This document shows, in pieces, positions 1 through 7,014 of a DNA stretch of 60,513 nucleotides (positions within the stretch are counted from its first letter, which is position 1; each line of letters begins with the position of its first letter). Below the pieces are notes generated by a model, which saw nothing but the letters and a program-made list of their open reading frames with translations, did not search any database and was not told the origin of the DNA. Made by a program: the position numbers and the translations under genes. Source of the stretch: a virus; IMG/VR virus record IMGVR_UViG_3300041973_000006, positions 1 through 60,513 of that record. One strand, 5' to 3'.

Positions 1-59
1 GCCCCCCCCCGCCCCCCGGCCCCCCCCCCCCCCCACGCAACAGTCGAGCAGCGATGGAA
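1..59. repeat. Left contig end: C-rich run plus terminal 12-mer
   Basis: Positions 1-34 are almost pure C and are probably a sequencing or assembly artefact or an unreadable G/C homopolymer. Positions 39-50 read AACAGTCGAGCA, and the same 12-mer recurs at 60483-60494 next to an 18-G run; both are followed a few bases later by ATGGAA. The match suggests that the two contig ends are the same place, read with errors. Confidence 0.6.
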
Positions 60-413
60 CTGCACGCCGAGCTCTCCGCCCATCGACTCGAAGTCGTCCT
101 TATTCCTGCGCCCGACCCGCGCCACCGCAACCACAAGGTCCGCTGCGTGCAGGACCAGAACCCGCGCTGGTACCAGTCTCTTTGCGACCGGCACCAGTCC
201 TCGCGCCGCCGCCGCTCTTTCAAGTCGGACACCAGGATCAGGCGGGAGCACACGCTCCGAGCGCTCGAACGAATCGCGGGCGGCGACACGCGAGGCTCAT
301 ACGCCGAGAGGCTCGCCCCTTACGTCGAGGCGAAGGTTAAGGAGCTACGAGGATGCAGCGGGAAGCGCAAGCCGCCAGCGCTGGAGACATGGGCATGGTT
401 AGCTGCGACCTGA
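54..413 (+). CDS. Small basic protein of unknown function
   Basis: A 119-residue reading frame starts 20 bases after the low-complexity end, so an N-terminal truncation cannot be excluded. The product is rich in Arg and His with two cysteines (CVQDQ, LCDRH) and no recognisable domain. Its last 61 bases overlap the start of the RNase H-like gene, which has its own ribosome binding site (AAGGAG) inside this frame; the final 20 residues may therefore be an out-of-frame tail. Not identified. Confidence 0.5.
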   Translation: MELHAELSAHRLEVVLIPAPDPRHRNHKVRCVQDQNPRWYQSLCDRHQSSRRRRSFKSDTRIRREHTLRALERIAGGDTRGSYAERLAPYVEAKVKELRGCSGKRKPPALETWAWLAAT

Positions 414-1141
414 CGCAGGTCGTCGCGCTTTACGCTGACGGCGGCTGCATCAGGAAGAACCCGAGCCCTTTCGGCGGCACTTGGGCGTGGTGCGGAGTAA
501 GCGCCGCGGGCGAGCGCATCATCGAGCGCGGCGGCGTGGTCGAGGCCAAGCCTGGTCAGTTTATTACGAACAATCACATGGAGCAGATCGCGATCACGCT
601 TGCGCTCGAAGCAATGCCGGAGGGCTGGTCGGGGCGCGTGCTGTCGGATTCGCAGGTCGCGCTCGGGCGAGTCTTCAGAGGCTGGGCGAGACGGAACCTG
701 CCGCGCAACGTGTCAGAGCGCAGCGCCCGCGCCGTCAAACGACTAGGCCGAATCGAGACGGTGCTTCTCCAGGGCCACCCGACGCGCGCGGACCTCGAAG
801 CGGGGACTGGTAAGAAGCGAGGTCTACCGGTCAGCGAGCACAACGTCTGGTGCGACGGCGAGTGCTCACGCCGCGCCGCGCTCTTCATGGCCGAGGCGTT
901 CCCCGCGACGGAGACGTTGCCGGCGATTCATACGGCGGAAGCCTCGCCGGCCGGCGCGAAATGTAAGGGCTGCGGCTCGACGACCGCGGAGACGGCCTTC
1001 AACTGCCGTATCTGCGCGGAGCGGGTCTGCGTCGAGTGCGAGCTCGACGACGAGCGCACTACCGGCGCCTGCTGGCCATGTCTCGACTTTACGCCCGAAG
1101 GCAAGAGGCTCAAACCCCTTTCAGCCCGGCGGCGCTACTGA
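353..1141 (+). CDS. RNase H-like protein with C-terminal zinc ribbon
   Basis: The 262-residue product has an RNase HI-like fold in order: a first strand with Asp29 (ALYADGG), Glu77 in NNHMEQIA, Asp99 in VLSDSQVAL and a last-helix Asp168 in HNVWCDGEC. These fit the four-acid site of RNase H, which cuts RNA in RNA-DNA hybrids. From about residue 208 there is a cysteine-rich module (CKGCGS, CRICAERVCVEC, CWPC) that looks like paired zinc ribbons. AAGGAG lies 8 bases before the ATG. A role in removing replication primers is inferred. The block around HNVWCD is repeated in a gene at 52.7-53.1 kb. Confidence 0.7.
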   Translation: MQREAQAASAGDMGMVSCDLTQVVALYADGGCIRKNPSPFGGTWAWCGVSAAGERIIERGGVVEAKPGQFITNNHMEQIAITLALEAMPEGWSGRVLSDSQVALGRVFRGWARRNLPRNVSERSARAVKRLGRIETVLLQGHPTRADLEAGTGKKRGLPVSEHNVWCDGECSRRAALFMAEAFPATETLPAIHTAEASPAGAKCKGCGSTTAETAFNCRICAERVCVECELDDERTTGACWPCLDFTPEGKRLKPLSARRRY

Positions 1142-1155
1142 AGGAGGCTCGCGGT

Positions 1156-1302
1156 ATGTATGAGTTGTTCGACGGCCAGGAAGTAGGTCTCCCCGAAGGC
1201 GAAAGGCGTGAGCGGGCGAGCTTGCCCCGCGACCGAATGCGCGTCATGGATACGGTGCTCGCTCTCGTCGTCGGCATGTTACTCGCGATCTTTACCCAGT
1301 GA
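1156..1302 (+). CDS. Small protein with C-terminal membrane segment
   Basis: A 48-residue protein, started at the ATG at 1156 because AAGGAGG lies about 9 bases upstream, directly after the stop of the RNase H-like gene. The N-terminal half is charged (Glu/Arg); the C-terminus VLALVVGMLLAIF is a single hydrophobic helix that would anchor it in the inner membrane. It overlaps the next gene by 4 bases, so the two are probably translationally coupled. Function unknown. Confidence 0.6.
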   Translation: MYELFDGQEVGLPEGERRERASLPRDRMRVMDTVLALVVGMLLAIFTQ

Positions 1303-1652
1303 AGCACGGCGGCATCAATTACGAGAGGTTAAGGTCGGCCGTGCGCGCGCGTGTGGCCGGCATGACGCTGCGGGAAGCTGAAGTGGAGAGCGGAGTCAGC
1401 GCCTCCACTCTCACGAAGTTCCTGCGCGGCCGAAATGGGCTCTCTCGCGAGACCTTCACGAGGCTGGTCGAGTGGATAGGCGTGCCGGCCGAAAGCTTTG
1501 TCGGAAATGGGCAGCGCTGCCAGCCGGAAGGTGCGACGCCCGACAAGATCGAGTGGGCGATCTACGACGACCCGGCGCTCGACGAGAATGCGGCGCGCGT
1601 GCTGGCGAATTTGATGCGCGAAGCGTACGCACGAGCGGAGAAGCCCGAATGA
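1299..1652 (+). CDS. Cro/C1-type helix-turn-helix regulator
   Basis: The GTG start overlaps the previous stop (GTGA). Residues about 20-60 form a Cro/C1 helix-turn-helix: MTLREAEVESGVSAST as helix 2-turn-helix 3, followed by LTKFLRGRNGLS. After a linker the C-terminus DENAARVLANLMREAYAR is predicted helical. At 117 residues the protein has no peptidase domain, so it is a simple DNA-binding repressor or activator. Its place in a leftmost early cluster suggests control of early genes. Confidence 0.7.
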   Translation: MKHGGINYERLRSAVRARVAGMTLREAEVESGVSASTLTKFLRGRNGLSRETFTRLVEWIGVPAESFVGNGQRCQPEGATPDKIEWAIYDDPALDENAARVLANLMREAYARAEKPE

Positions 1653-1943
1653 GCCGCGTCCGCACGTACCAGCTCCCCCCCGTCGAACGACGCCCGCCTC
1701 AGGCTCTACGCGGAGATCGAGCGCGACGCGTCGGCCGTGCTTCGCGCGCACGGCTTTTACATCCGTGACGCGCACCGCAAGGCGTGGGCGGCTATGAGCA
1801 TGACAAATCTTGAGAAGTGCCGCGACGCGTGGAGACGAAGCGCGGCACGCCGGGGCTTCGGAAGCAGCGGCGGGGATCGGGAGCTACCCGCTACCCGCCG
1901 CCCGCTCCTGAGGCCCCGGCCCATAACGTTATGGGAGGAGTGA
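1649..1943 (+). pseudogene. Small gene with apparent frameshift at a C7 run
   Basis: The ATG at 1649 overlaps the preceding stop and opens a frame MSRVRTYQLPP that runs into seven C at 1675-1681. Downstream the coding-like frame is shifted: removing one C gives ...LPPSNDARLRLYAEIERD and continues through AHGFYIRDAHRKAW to the stop at 1943, about 97 residues in all. Unshifted, the frame ends at 1768 with low-quality sequence. This is either a homopolymer base-call error, a true mutation or programmed slippage. Function unknown. Its 3' end contains the palindrome CCCATAACGTTATGGG. Confidence 0.55.
1920..1935. promoter_or_regulatory. AACGTT palindrome, site 1
   Basis: CCCATAACGTTATGGG is a perfect 16-bp palindrome at the 3' end of the frameshifted gene and 9 bases before the next start codon (TTG at 1944). 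It belongs to a genome-wide family of about ten sites (4636, 12372, 20011, 20503, 27446, 39055, 39446, 49791, 58867). Confidence 0.7.
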
Positions 1944-2291
1944 TTGCACAGACCAATACCTAACGGCCACCGCGGCGCCATCGCCACCCTCCTGATCGCC
2001 CCGCGCACGTGGAGCTACTACATCTGCGGGGCTTGCCTGAGGGAGCTGTACTTCACATACGCGGGCGAGTCCTGCCCGCACTGCGACAGCACGGACCTCT
2101 GGTACGACGAAGGGGGCCTGCCGGGCGAGCGCGGCGGCCTCAGGAAAGAGTTTCGAGCCGAAGCCCACTCTACCCCTGCGCTCGACGTGAGCGCGGCCAG
2201 ACCGGCAAACGGTAACGGGGGAAGGCGGCGAAGTGGGAAGCGGCCCCGAAGGAATCGGGGAGGCGGGCGAGAGAGGAGCGTGCCGGCGTGA
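1944..2291 (+). CDS. Zinc-ribbon protein
   Basis: The 115-residue product starts at TTG (1944) behind GGAGGAG. Residues about 28-52 hold a CGACLREL...SCPHC pair, the two knuckles of a zinc ribbon. The C-terminal third is Arg/Gly-rich and low in complexity, suggesting nucleic-acid binding or a disordered tail. No family is recognised. It lies in the run of small early genes between the regulator and the initiator gene. Confidence 0.55.
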   Translation: MHRPIPNGHRGAIATLLIAPRTWSYYICGACLRELYFTYAGESCPHCDSTDLWYDEGGLPGERGGLRKEFRAEAHSTPALDVSAARPANGNGGRRRSGKRPRRNRGGGRERSVPA

Positions 2292-2444
2292 GGACACTTA
2301 TTCCTCCACGGGCAAACCGTCACCATGGTCCCCTTTGCGGGTATGACGGCGATGGACGGTCAAGGCCGCGCTGCCGCGTTAGCTCTCTCGCTTCACTATT
2401 CATTCAATCGTTGCGTTTAGCCACCGATGTGAAAGGACATAAAG

Positions 2445-2633
2445 ATGATTATCTCTGCTACTCAAGAGCAACTTGCAAAAGCCTTCACTGAATGGGATCG
2501 GCGGTATCGAGAGGAGCCCGAACGCTTCCAGTCAGAATCTGAAAGGCTCCTGAAAGAGACGCCGGAAACGTACGGCGAAGCCTGCGCCCCGTACCTAATT
2601 CAAATCCTAGACGAACTGGGGGAAGGCGATTGA
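2445..2633 (+). CDS. Small acidic phage protein
   Basis: A 62-residue protein beginning MIISATQEQLAKAF behind AAAGGA. It is predicted to be all-helical and is rich in Glu (WDRRYREEPERF). Short proteins of this type, typically starting MIISATQEQL, are in my recollection common in early regions of tailed phages, but no activity is known to me. Between the previous gene and this one (2292-2444) I see nothing convincing. Confidence 0.65.
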   Translation: MIISATQEQLAKAFTEWDRRYREEPERFQSESERLLKETPETYGEACAPYLIQILDELGEGD

Positions 2634-2765
2634 GGTCGCACCTCTCTCGCTTCGCTAACGGTGTCCGATAACACTCATGTCGCAAGGTTCGCTTTCCAAT
2701 GGGAAAGAAGGGCCTTCGTTCCTGCGCACGGGTCCGCTCGTGCATCGCTTTCCGAGGGCCTTCTT

Positions 2766-2990
2766 ATGAAGCGGCTCAATTCCAACTCGGCGGCGCGGCC
2801 TATTCCGCCTTATCTGTCTCGCGGGACCGGTCAGGTGGAAGCCTTCGCGGACGCCGTGCGCTTTATGAACCGGCACGAATTGAACTCCACCGGCTACGGG
2901 TACTGTCTCGGCTGCCGTGGCTACCACACGTGGCTCGCAGGCAAACATCTGGGGTGCGCACCCGCCCCTCGCAAGGAGCACCTGAACTGA
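2766..2990 (+). CDS. Small Cys/His protein, unknown
   Basis: A 74-residue protein; I chose the ATG at 2766 because the upstream extension to a GTG at 2661 is low in quality, though it stays possible. A short motif YCLGCRGYHTWLAGKHLGC has three Cys and two His and could bind one zinc. The stop at 2988-2990 directly abuts the ATG of the initiator gene, so the two are probably co-translated. Confidence 0.5.
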   Translation: MKRLNSNSAARPIPPYLSRGTGQVEAFADAVRFMNRHELNSTGYGYCLGCRGYHTWLAGKHLGCAPAPRKEHLN

Positions 2991-4070
2991 ATGTCTAATG
3001 AAACCGGTTCTTTGCCCGGCCCTAAAAAGCGTAAGGATGCCACATTCATCCTTAACAGCTTTCAGACGCCTAATGATTACGTCGACCAGTTCATGTACCT
3101 GCTGACCGGCGACGAGTGGAAGGTCCTCTCATACACCGTACGCCGCATCTTCGGGTTTCATGAGCGGGAAGACTGTGTCAGCCTCACGCAGTATCAATTC
3201 GGCATCGCCTCTGAGGACGGCGCTCGCCTGGACTTCGGCACCGGCCTCTCCCGTCCCACGATCGTCAAGGCGCTTGCCTACCTGATTAAGGTCAACCTCA
3301 TCATCCTCGTCGCCCCTAACGACCCTCGCGTTGATGAAGGAGCCCGTTACGCGCTTCAGCTCGACGCCTCCAAGGTTGACATGGCGGAGCTGCTCAGGCG
3401 CGCCGAGGAGCGCCGTCAGATCAATCTCAACCGTACGGAGAAGGCCCGTCTGGCCTCTCCTCGAAGTGGCAAAAGACACACACACACAGACCTCTCCCGC
3501 TTATCGGACTCCGGTAAGTCCCACTTACCGGGCTCGGCCCCTACTGCGGTAAGTCCCACTTACCAGTCTCGGTCAGTCCCACTTACCAATGGCGGTAAGT
3601 CCCACTTACACACAAAAATCAGTAAGAAATCCAGGGGAAATCCAGACACACACACACCGCACCCGCCGCGCGCCCCGGAGCACCCGCCTCCACAGGGTGA
3701 TGTGTGCGTGTGTGAATCAATCGAACATGACGACTATGTTGACTTCGCCAAGTCCAAGTCGAGCTTCACGGAGCCGGAGGCGTGGGCTGCTGTCCACTGG
3801 CCTATTCGGCACAAGGAGCACCACATCTGTAAGCAGGTCCACGAGTGGAAACAGCGGCGACAGGCTGCTCTCGACGGCAAGGTCGAGGAAAAGCCGAAGC
3901 GCACGCCCTTCCATGCCGCTGCGCAGGCCGTCAACTCCGTCGCGCAGGTGCCCGGCTACGACGTGCGGGGCTTCATCGAGCAGTTGACCGATGTGGACGA
4001 GGAGACAAGAGCACGGCTCTTCGAACAGTTCTGTCCTCCGGAGCCGGCCAGCGCCGCGCGTGCGCCGTGA
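2991..4070 (+). CDS. Winged-helix replication initiator-like protein
   Basis: The 359-residue product has an N-terminal winged-helix region (about residues 20-115: YVDQFMYLLTGDEWKVLSYT, SLTQYQFGIA, LSRPTIVKALAYLIKVNLI) of the kind seen in plasmid Rep and phage replication O-like initiators. The middle (about 160-250) is low in complexity because the DNA there carries four palindromic iterons and CA runs; it translates as GKSHLPG and SVPLTN-type repeats. The C-terminal domain (about 250-355) is helical. Initiator genes that contain their own origin are known from lambda O. I infer that this gene binds the iterons at 3513-3610. Confidence 0.65.
   Translation: MSNETGSLPGPKKRKDATFILNSFQTPNDYVDQFMYLLTGDEWKVLSYTVRRIFGFHEREDCVSLTQYQFGIASEDGARLDFGTGLSRPTIVKALAYLIKVNLIILVAPNDPRVDEGARYALQLDASKVDMAELLRRAEERRQINLNRTEKARLASPRSGKRHTHTDLSRLSDSGKSHLPGSAPTAVSPTYQSRSVPLTNGGKSHLHTKISKKSRGNPDTHTPHPPRAPEHPPPQGDVCVCESIEHDDYVDFAKSKSSFTEPEAWAAVHWPIRHKEHHICKQVHEWKQRRQAALDGKVEEKPKRTPFHAAAQAVNSVAQVPGYDVRGFIEQLTDVDEETRARLFEQFCPPEPASAARAP
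3475..3715. repeat. Four 17-bp iterons flanked by CA/GT runs: candidate origin
   Basis: GGTAAGTCCCACTTACC occurs at 3513-3529 and 3548-3564, GGTCAGTCCCACTTACC at 3571-3587 and GGTAAGTCCCACTTACA at 3594-3610. Each unit is itself an inverted repeat (GTAAGT-CCC-ACTTAC); the last three are spaced exactly 23 bp. The block is bordered by CA runs near 3475-3489 and 3645-3658 and a GTGTGCGTGTGTG stretch near 3702. All lie inside the initiator-like gene, a layout typical of a phage origin. Confidence 0.7.
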
Positions 4071-4200
4071 TTTACGTTGCATTTCCTTGCCGATTTCGAG
4101 GTCGGCGGTCCAGCAGTAAACCGCTGAAGACAGTGTGGATAAGTCCAGAAACTGGGCCGGTTTTCAGGTGATGCCGGCAACGTGAATTCGGAGGTGAATC

Positions 4201-4671
4201 GTGGCGGAGACCAACTACGACATGGAGTCTGAACGGTTCAGACACGTGGACCGATTCAGGCTCCGCGCCTGGGGTGGGCGGCGCATGTGGACGCTCGAAG
4301 AGCTGGCGCCGGAGATGCTCATGATGCTCCTTTACGGCGACCTGCCGGGCTGGACGCTGATGCAGTCCACCGGCCTGGTCGGCAAGGACGGTGTGCTCGT
4401 CTTCGAGGGCGACATCGTCGAGGCGTGGTCGCAAGGCGCGTGCGCCACGTTCGAGGTCGTCTGGCGGCAGGAAGGTCACCCCTGCCTCATCCTCTGGCCT
4501 GCGTGGCAAAACGGGGATTTCTGGCACATGCACGGCTCCCGGGTTGGCGAGCGCGATGGGCGTTGGCACGACGATCTGCGCGTGCTCGGCAATGTCTTCG
4601 AGAACCCGGATCTGCGGCCGGCGCGGGCGGGGCTGACCCAAAACGTTATAGGTCCGGAGGTGAACTCTTGA
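4201..4671 (+). CDS. YopX family protein
   Basis: The GTG start follows GGAGGTGAATC. The 156-residue product shows the YopX hallmarks: RFRLRAWGGRRMWTLEEL near the N-terminus, LMQSTGLVGKDGVLVFEGDI in the middle and VLGNVFENPDL at the end. YopX proteins are common in phages and prophages; their role is not established. A related palindrome (4636-4653) lies over the 3' end of the gene. Confidence 0.8.
   Translation: MAETNYDMESERFRHVDRFRLRAWGGRRMWTLEELAPEMLMMLLYGDLPGWTLMQSTGLVGKDGVLVFEGDIVEAWSQGACATFEVVWRQEGHPCLILWPAWQNGDFWHMHGSRVGERDGRWHDDLRVLGNVFENPDLRPARAGLTQNVIGPEVNS
4636..4653. promoter_or_regulatory. AACGTT palindrome, site 2 (imperfect)
   Basis: ACCCAAAACGTTATAGGT differs at two positions from the perfect 18-mer ACCTATAACGTTATAGGT found at 12372. 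It covers the end of the YopX gene and lies just before GGAGG, the ribosome binding site of the next small gene. Confidence 0.6.
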
Positions 4672-4817
4672 GTCGCGACTTCAAGGACGCTTGCTTGATC
4701 GGGCTCGGAATGCTCGCGGCCGCGCTCTTCTTCGCGATGCTGCTTGGTGGAGCTGCCGGGCTTTCCGATATCTCGCCGCGCGTCGTGAGGCCCCCGGCTT
4801 CAGACGGAGGTAAGTAA
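4668..4817 (+). CDS. Small inner-membrane protein
   Basis: A TTG start at 4668 overlaps the YopX stop and is preceded by GGAGG. The 49-residue product carries one hydrophobic segment, ACLIGLGMLAAALFFAML (about residues 8-25), followed by a short Pro/Arg tail. A small integral membrane protein of unknown role; exclusion or lysis regulation are guesses only. Confidence 0.6.
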   Translation: MSRDFKDACLIGLGMLAAALFFAMLLGGAAGLSDISPRVVRPPASDGGK

Positions 4818-4848
4818 CGACCGGCCAGCGCCGGATGAAAGGTTAACC

Positions 4849-5277
4849 ATGCACACTTTTCAATTTCCAGAGCCAGTCAATGTTCAGGACGTCCGCGGCC
4901 TCGTCGCTTTCCTCTACATCCTGCTCCGTGATTATCTGCCCGCCGGTTCAGTCGAGAAGATCATGGTCGAGCACGTTGAGCCGTACCTCGATCAGGAACT
5001 CATACTCTCTAATGAGCACCTGGAGGCGTACGCCAGAGAACTGGCCGCACGTTTGGTCAGGGAGTGGAAGGCGCCTCTCTCCGTTACGGTCGAATCAATG
5101 CCTCCTGGAGCGGACCCACAAGAAGTAGAGGAAAGACTTGAAGACTCGTTAATTACAGCCGGATTGCTGAAACAGCGCAGGGCACCTATCACAGACCTTT
5201 CCCCGTACCGCGACAGGCAGCCTATCGAAGTGCAGGGCGAGCCCGTCTCCGAAACCATCATTAAAGACCGCCGATGA
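4849..5277 (+). CDS. Unknown helical protein
   Basis: The ATG at 4849 follows a weak AAAGG. The 142-residue product has helices such as VRGLVAFLYILLRDYLP and HLEAYARELAARLVREW, and an acidic C-terminal half (DPQEVEERLEDSLITAG). No domain recognised. It is followed within 13 bases by the next gene, whose ribosome binding site AAAGGAG overlaps this stop. Confidence 0.6.
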   Translation: MHTFQFPEPVNVQDVRGLVAFLYILLRDYLPAGSVEKIMVEHVEPYLDQELILSNEHLEAYARELAARLVREWKAPLSVTVESMPPGADPQEVEERLEDSLITAGLLKQRRAPITDLSPYRDRQPIEVQGEPVSETIIKDRR

Positions 5278-5290
5278 AAGGAGCCAGTAC

Positions 5291-5683
5291 TTGTCCTCCT
5301 ATCCCTCGATTCAGCCGATGCTGGCACCAATCGTCATGCTGTCCAAAGGACTCCCATCTGACGGATCCGTGAGGCCCCCTATGACAAAGCGAGAGCGCCT
5401 GCGCGCCGAGGGGAAGTGCGTCAACTATGACCGTTGCGGCAACCAGCTCGGTACGGATGGCACGAGCACTGAGTGTCGCTCGTGTGCCCGGACCAGAAAT
5501 CAGGCTCAAAAGGTACGCATTGCCGCTCTCAGAAGGCGTCTCTCTCACAAAGGCTTGTGCATAGAAGGTTGTGGCGACAAGGCCGAACCTGGCCGCAAGC
5601 GATGTAAGCATCACCTCGCCGCCTTCGCAGAGGATCAGCGTCGCCGCCGTCTACGTCAGGCCCAGCGTCGCCCGCGCGCGTAG
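5291..5683 (+). CDS. Cys-rich basic protein, possible zinc-binding
   Basis: Started at TTG 5291, which has AAAGGAG 9 bases upstream; an ATG at 5381 is an alternative. The product has two cysteine clusters, CVNYDRCGN...ECRSCAR and CIEGCGDKAEPGRKRCKHH, and very basic ends. The paired clusters resemble repeats of a small zinc-binding plant- and phage-type motif. DNA or RNA binding is likely but unproven. Its stop codon (TAG 5681-5683) falls inside the first copy of the 32-bp promoter-like repeat. Confidence 0.5.
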   Translation: MSSYPSIQPMLAPIVMLSKGLPSDGSVRPPMTKRERLRAEGKCVNYDRCGNQLGTDGTSTECRSCARTRNQAQKVRIAALRRRLSHKGLCIEGCGDKAEPGRKRCKHHLAAFAEDQRRRRLRQAQRRPRA

Positions 5684-5734
5684 TGTTGCGCGTAGTGTTG
5701 CGCCGCCAGGCGGACCCTGCGCTGCCCTCATAAT
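5676..5734 (+). promoter_or_regulatory. Candidate late promoter, copy 1 (32-bp tandem element)
   Basis: Positions 5676-5707 contain two tandem 12-bp units (TAGTGTTGCGCG-type) followed by CGCCGCC. An identical 32-bp element lies at 16508-16539. In both places CATAAT, a good -10 hexamer, follows after 20-21 bases (here 5729-5734). The unit may be an activator site for late transcription of the lysis module. No -35 at normal spacing is seen, which fits an activator-dependent promoter. Confidence 0.55.
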
Positions 5735-5751
5735 CTCCTTAGTAAGGAGAG
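5732..5751 (+). promoter_or_regulatory. Ribosome binding site inside a hairpin
   Basis: TCTCCTTAGTAAGGAGA forms an 8-bp inverted repeat around a one-base centre, and its right arm AAGGAGA is the ribosome binding site of the endolysin gene (ATG at 5758). Pairing would hide the site, a simple way to hold back endolysin translation. Confidence 0.5.
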
Positions 5752-5757
5752 GAATCT

Positions 5758-7014
5758 ATGGCCTCAAAGTTCACCGACAGGGACAAGACGGCGGCACGCA
5801 TCATCGTCTCGATCTTCGAGACGGGAACGGCCGCGGGCAATTACTCGGAAGTGGCTGTCCTTGCCGACGGCGCCGGTATCTCCTACGGGGCGCATCAGGG
5901 CACTCACCGCTCCGGCACCTTGCTCAAGATCGTGCAGCGGTACTGTGAGCTGAAGCCTGAGGCCACCGCCGCTTTCGCGGAGTATCTCCCGAAGCTCGGC
6001 GACGATTCCGATAAATCGGTCGCTGCCCTGTCGCGGAACGCAAAGCTCAAGAGTCTGCTGCGTCAGGCCGGCAGAGACCCGTTGATGCGTCGCGCGCAGG
6101 ACGAGGTCTTCGACAGTGCCTACATGCGCAAGGCTGAGGCCGTCTGTGAAGGGTCGAACTTCGTCTTTCCCTTAACGCTCGCTGTCATCTACGACTCGCA
6201 CATCCACGGCTCCTGGGCGCGCATCCGCGACCGAGTTCCCGCCGGACTCCCCGAAAAGCAATGGATCGCGCGCTATATCGCTGAGCGGCGCGCCTGGCTG
6301 GCCGGACATAAGAACCCGCTGTTGCGGAAGACCGTCTACCGGATGGACGCCTTCCAGAAGCTCGTCGCGACCGCCAACTGGCATCTCCAGCCGCCTTTTA
6401 CCGTGCGCGGCGTCCGCGTCACCTCTGCGCTCCTCGACGGCCCTCAACCCGACGTTGCCCCTATACCTTCGGCGCCGCCGGCCGGCGGCGCCGCAAGTCT
6501 TTCCGCCGATGAGGCGTCGGACCCTCAAGCAGAGGCCGGAGGGGTGAACCCTGACACCCCTCCGGCTCTCACCACAGAGCGTTCCGTGAGACGTGTCCCG
6601 CCGCCGGAGCCTCCCACCGACCGCATCAGCCCCGCAGGGCCGGAGGTCGAGCACACGTCTCCTGTGCAGCCGCAGCAGGCAGCCGTTACGGTCGAGGCCG
6701 CACGCGCAGACACGCTTCGCAATAAGGTCAACGTCTGGGTCGCCGCCATCATCGCCACTCTCTCAGGTGTCTGGGCAGCGGCATCCGCCTTCCTCGGCGG
6801 AATGGCCGAGTACTTCAGAGCAAACCCCATGATGGCTGTCCTGGCCGCGGGTGCGCTCGTCGGCCTTGCGGTGATAGCGAAGACTATCATAGATCGGCAG
6901 ACGGCTCTTGAGTTGGAGAAGAAACGCCAGGCTCACGACATCACGCTGACCACGGCACAGCTCGCCGCCGACCCAACCAAGTCGAACGTCGAGATTGTGC
7001 GGAGTTGGAGGTGA
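5758..7014 (+). CDS. GH46 chitosanase-like endolysin with membrane C-terminus
   Basis: Residues 1-220 match glycoside hydrolase family 46: IIVSIFETG with Glu21 and VLADGAGISYGAHQ with Asp37, the expected catalytic pair, then LAVIYDSHIHGSWARIRD and TVYRMDAFQKLV. Such domains in phages are taken to cut cell-wall glycan. Residues 225-320 are a Pro/Ala-rich linker. From about residue 322 there are two membrane segments (VWVAAIIATLSGVWAAASAF and MMAVLAAGALVGLAVIAK) and a coiled tail. With 418 residues it is longer than a plain GH46 enzyme; the membrane part may anchor or export the enzyme, or act like a holin. Confidence 0.75.
   Translation: MASKFTDRDKTAARIIVSIFETGTAAGNYSEVAVLADGAGISYGAHQGTHRSGTLLKIVQRYCELKPEATAAFAEYLPKLGDDSDKSVAALSRNAKLKSLLRQAGRDPLMRRAQDEVFDSAYMRKAEAVCEGSNFVFPLTLAVIYDSHIHGSWARIRDRVPAGLPEKQWIARYIAERRAWLAGHKNPLLRKTVYRMDAFQKLVATANWHLQPPFTVRGVRVTSALLDGPQPDVAPIPSAPPAGGAASLSADEASDPQAEAGGVNPDTPPALTTERSVRRVPPPEPPTDRISPAGPEVEHTSPVQPQQAAVTVEAARADTLRNKVNVWVAAIIATLSGVWAAASAFLGGMAEYFRANPMMAVLAAGALVGLAVIAKTIIDRQTALELEKKRQAHDITLTTAQLAADPTKSNVEIVRSWR

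Noticed and set aside
2288-2491. Rightward frame of 67 codons
   Set aside because: Runs through the leader of the 2445 gene, no ribosome binding site, poor composition.
3475-3715. CA runs as microsatellite only
   Set aside because: They flank regularly spaced palindromic iterons in an initiator-like gene, so they are better read as part of a candidate origin.
4072-4641. Leftward frame of 189 codons
   Set aside because: Antisense to the YopX gene, which has a good family match.
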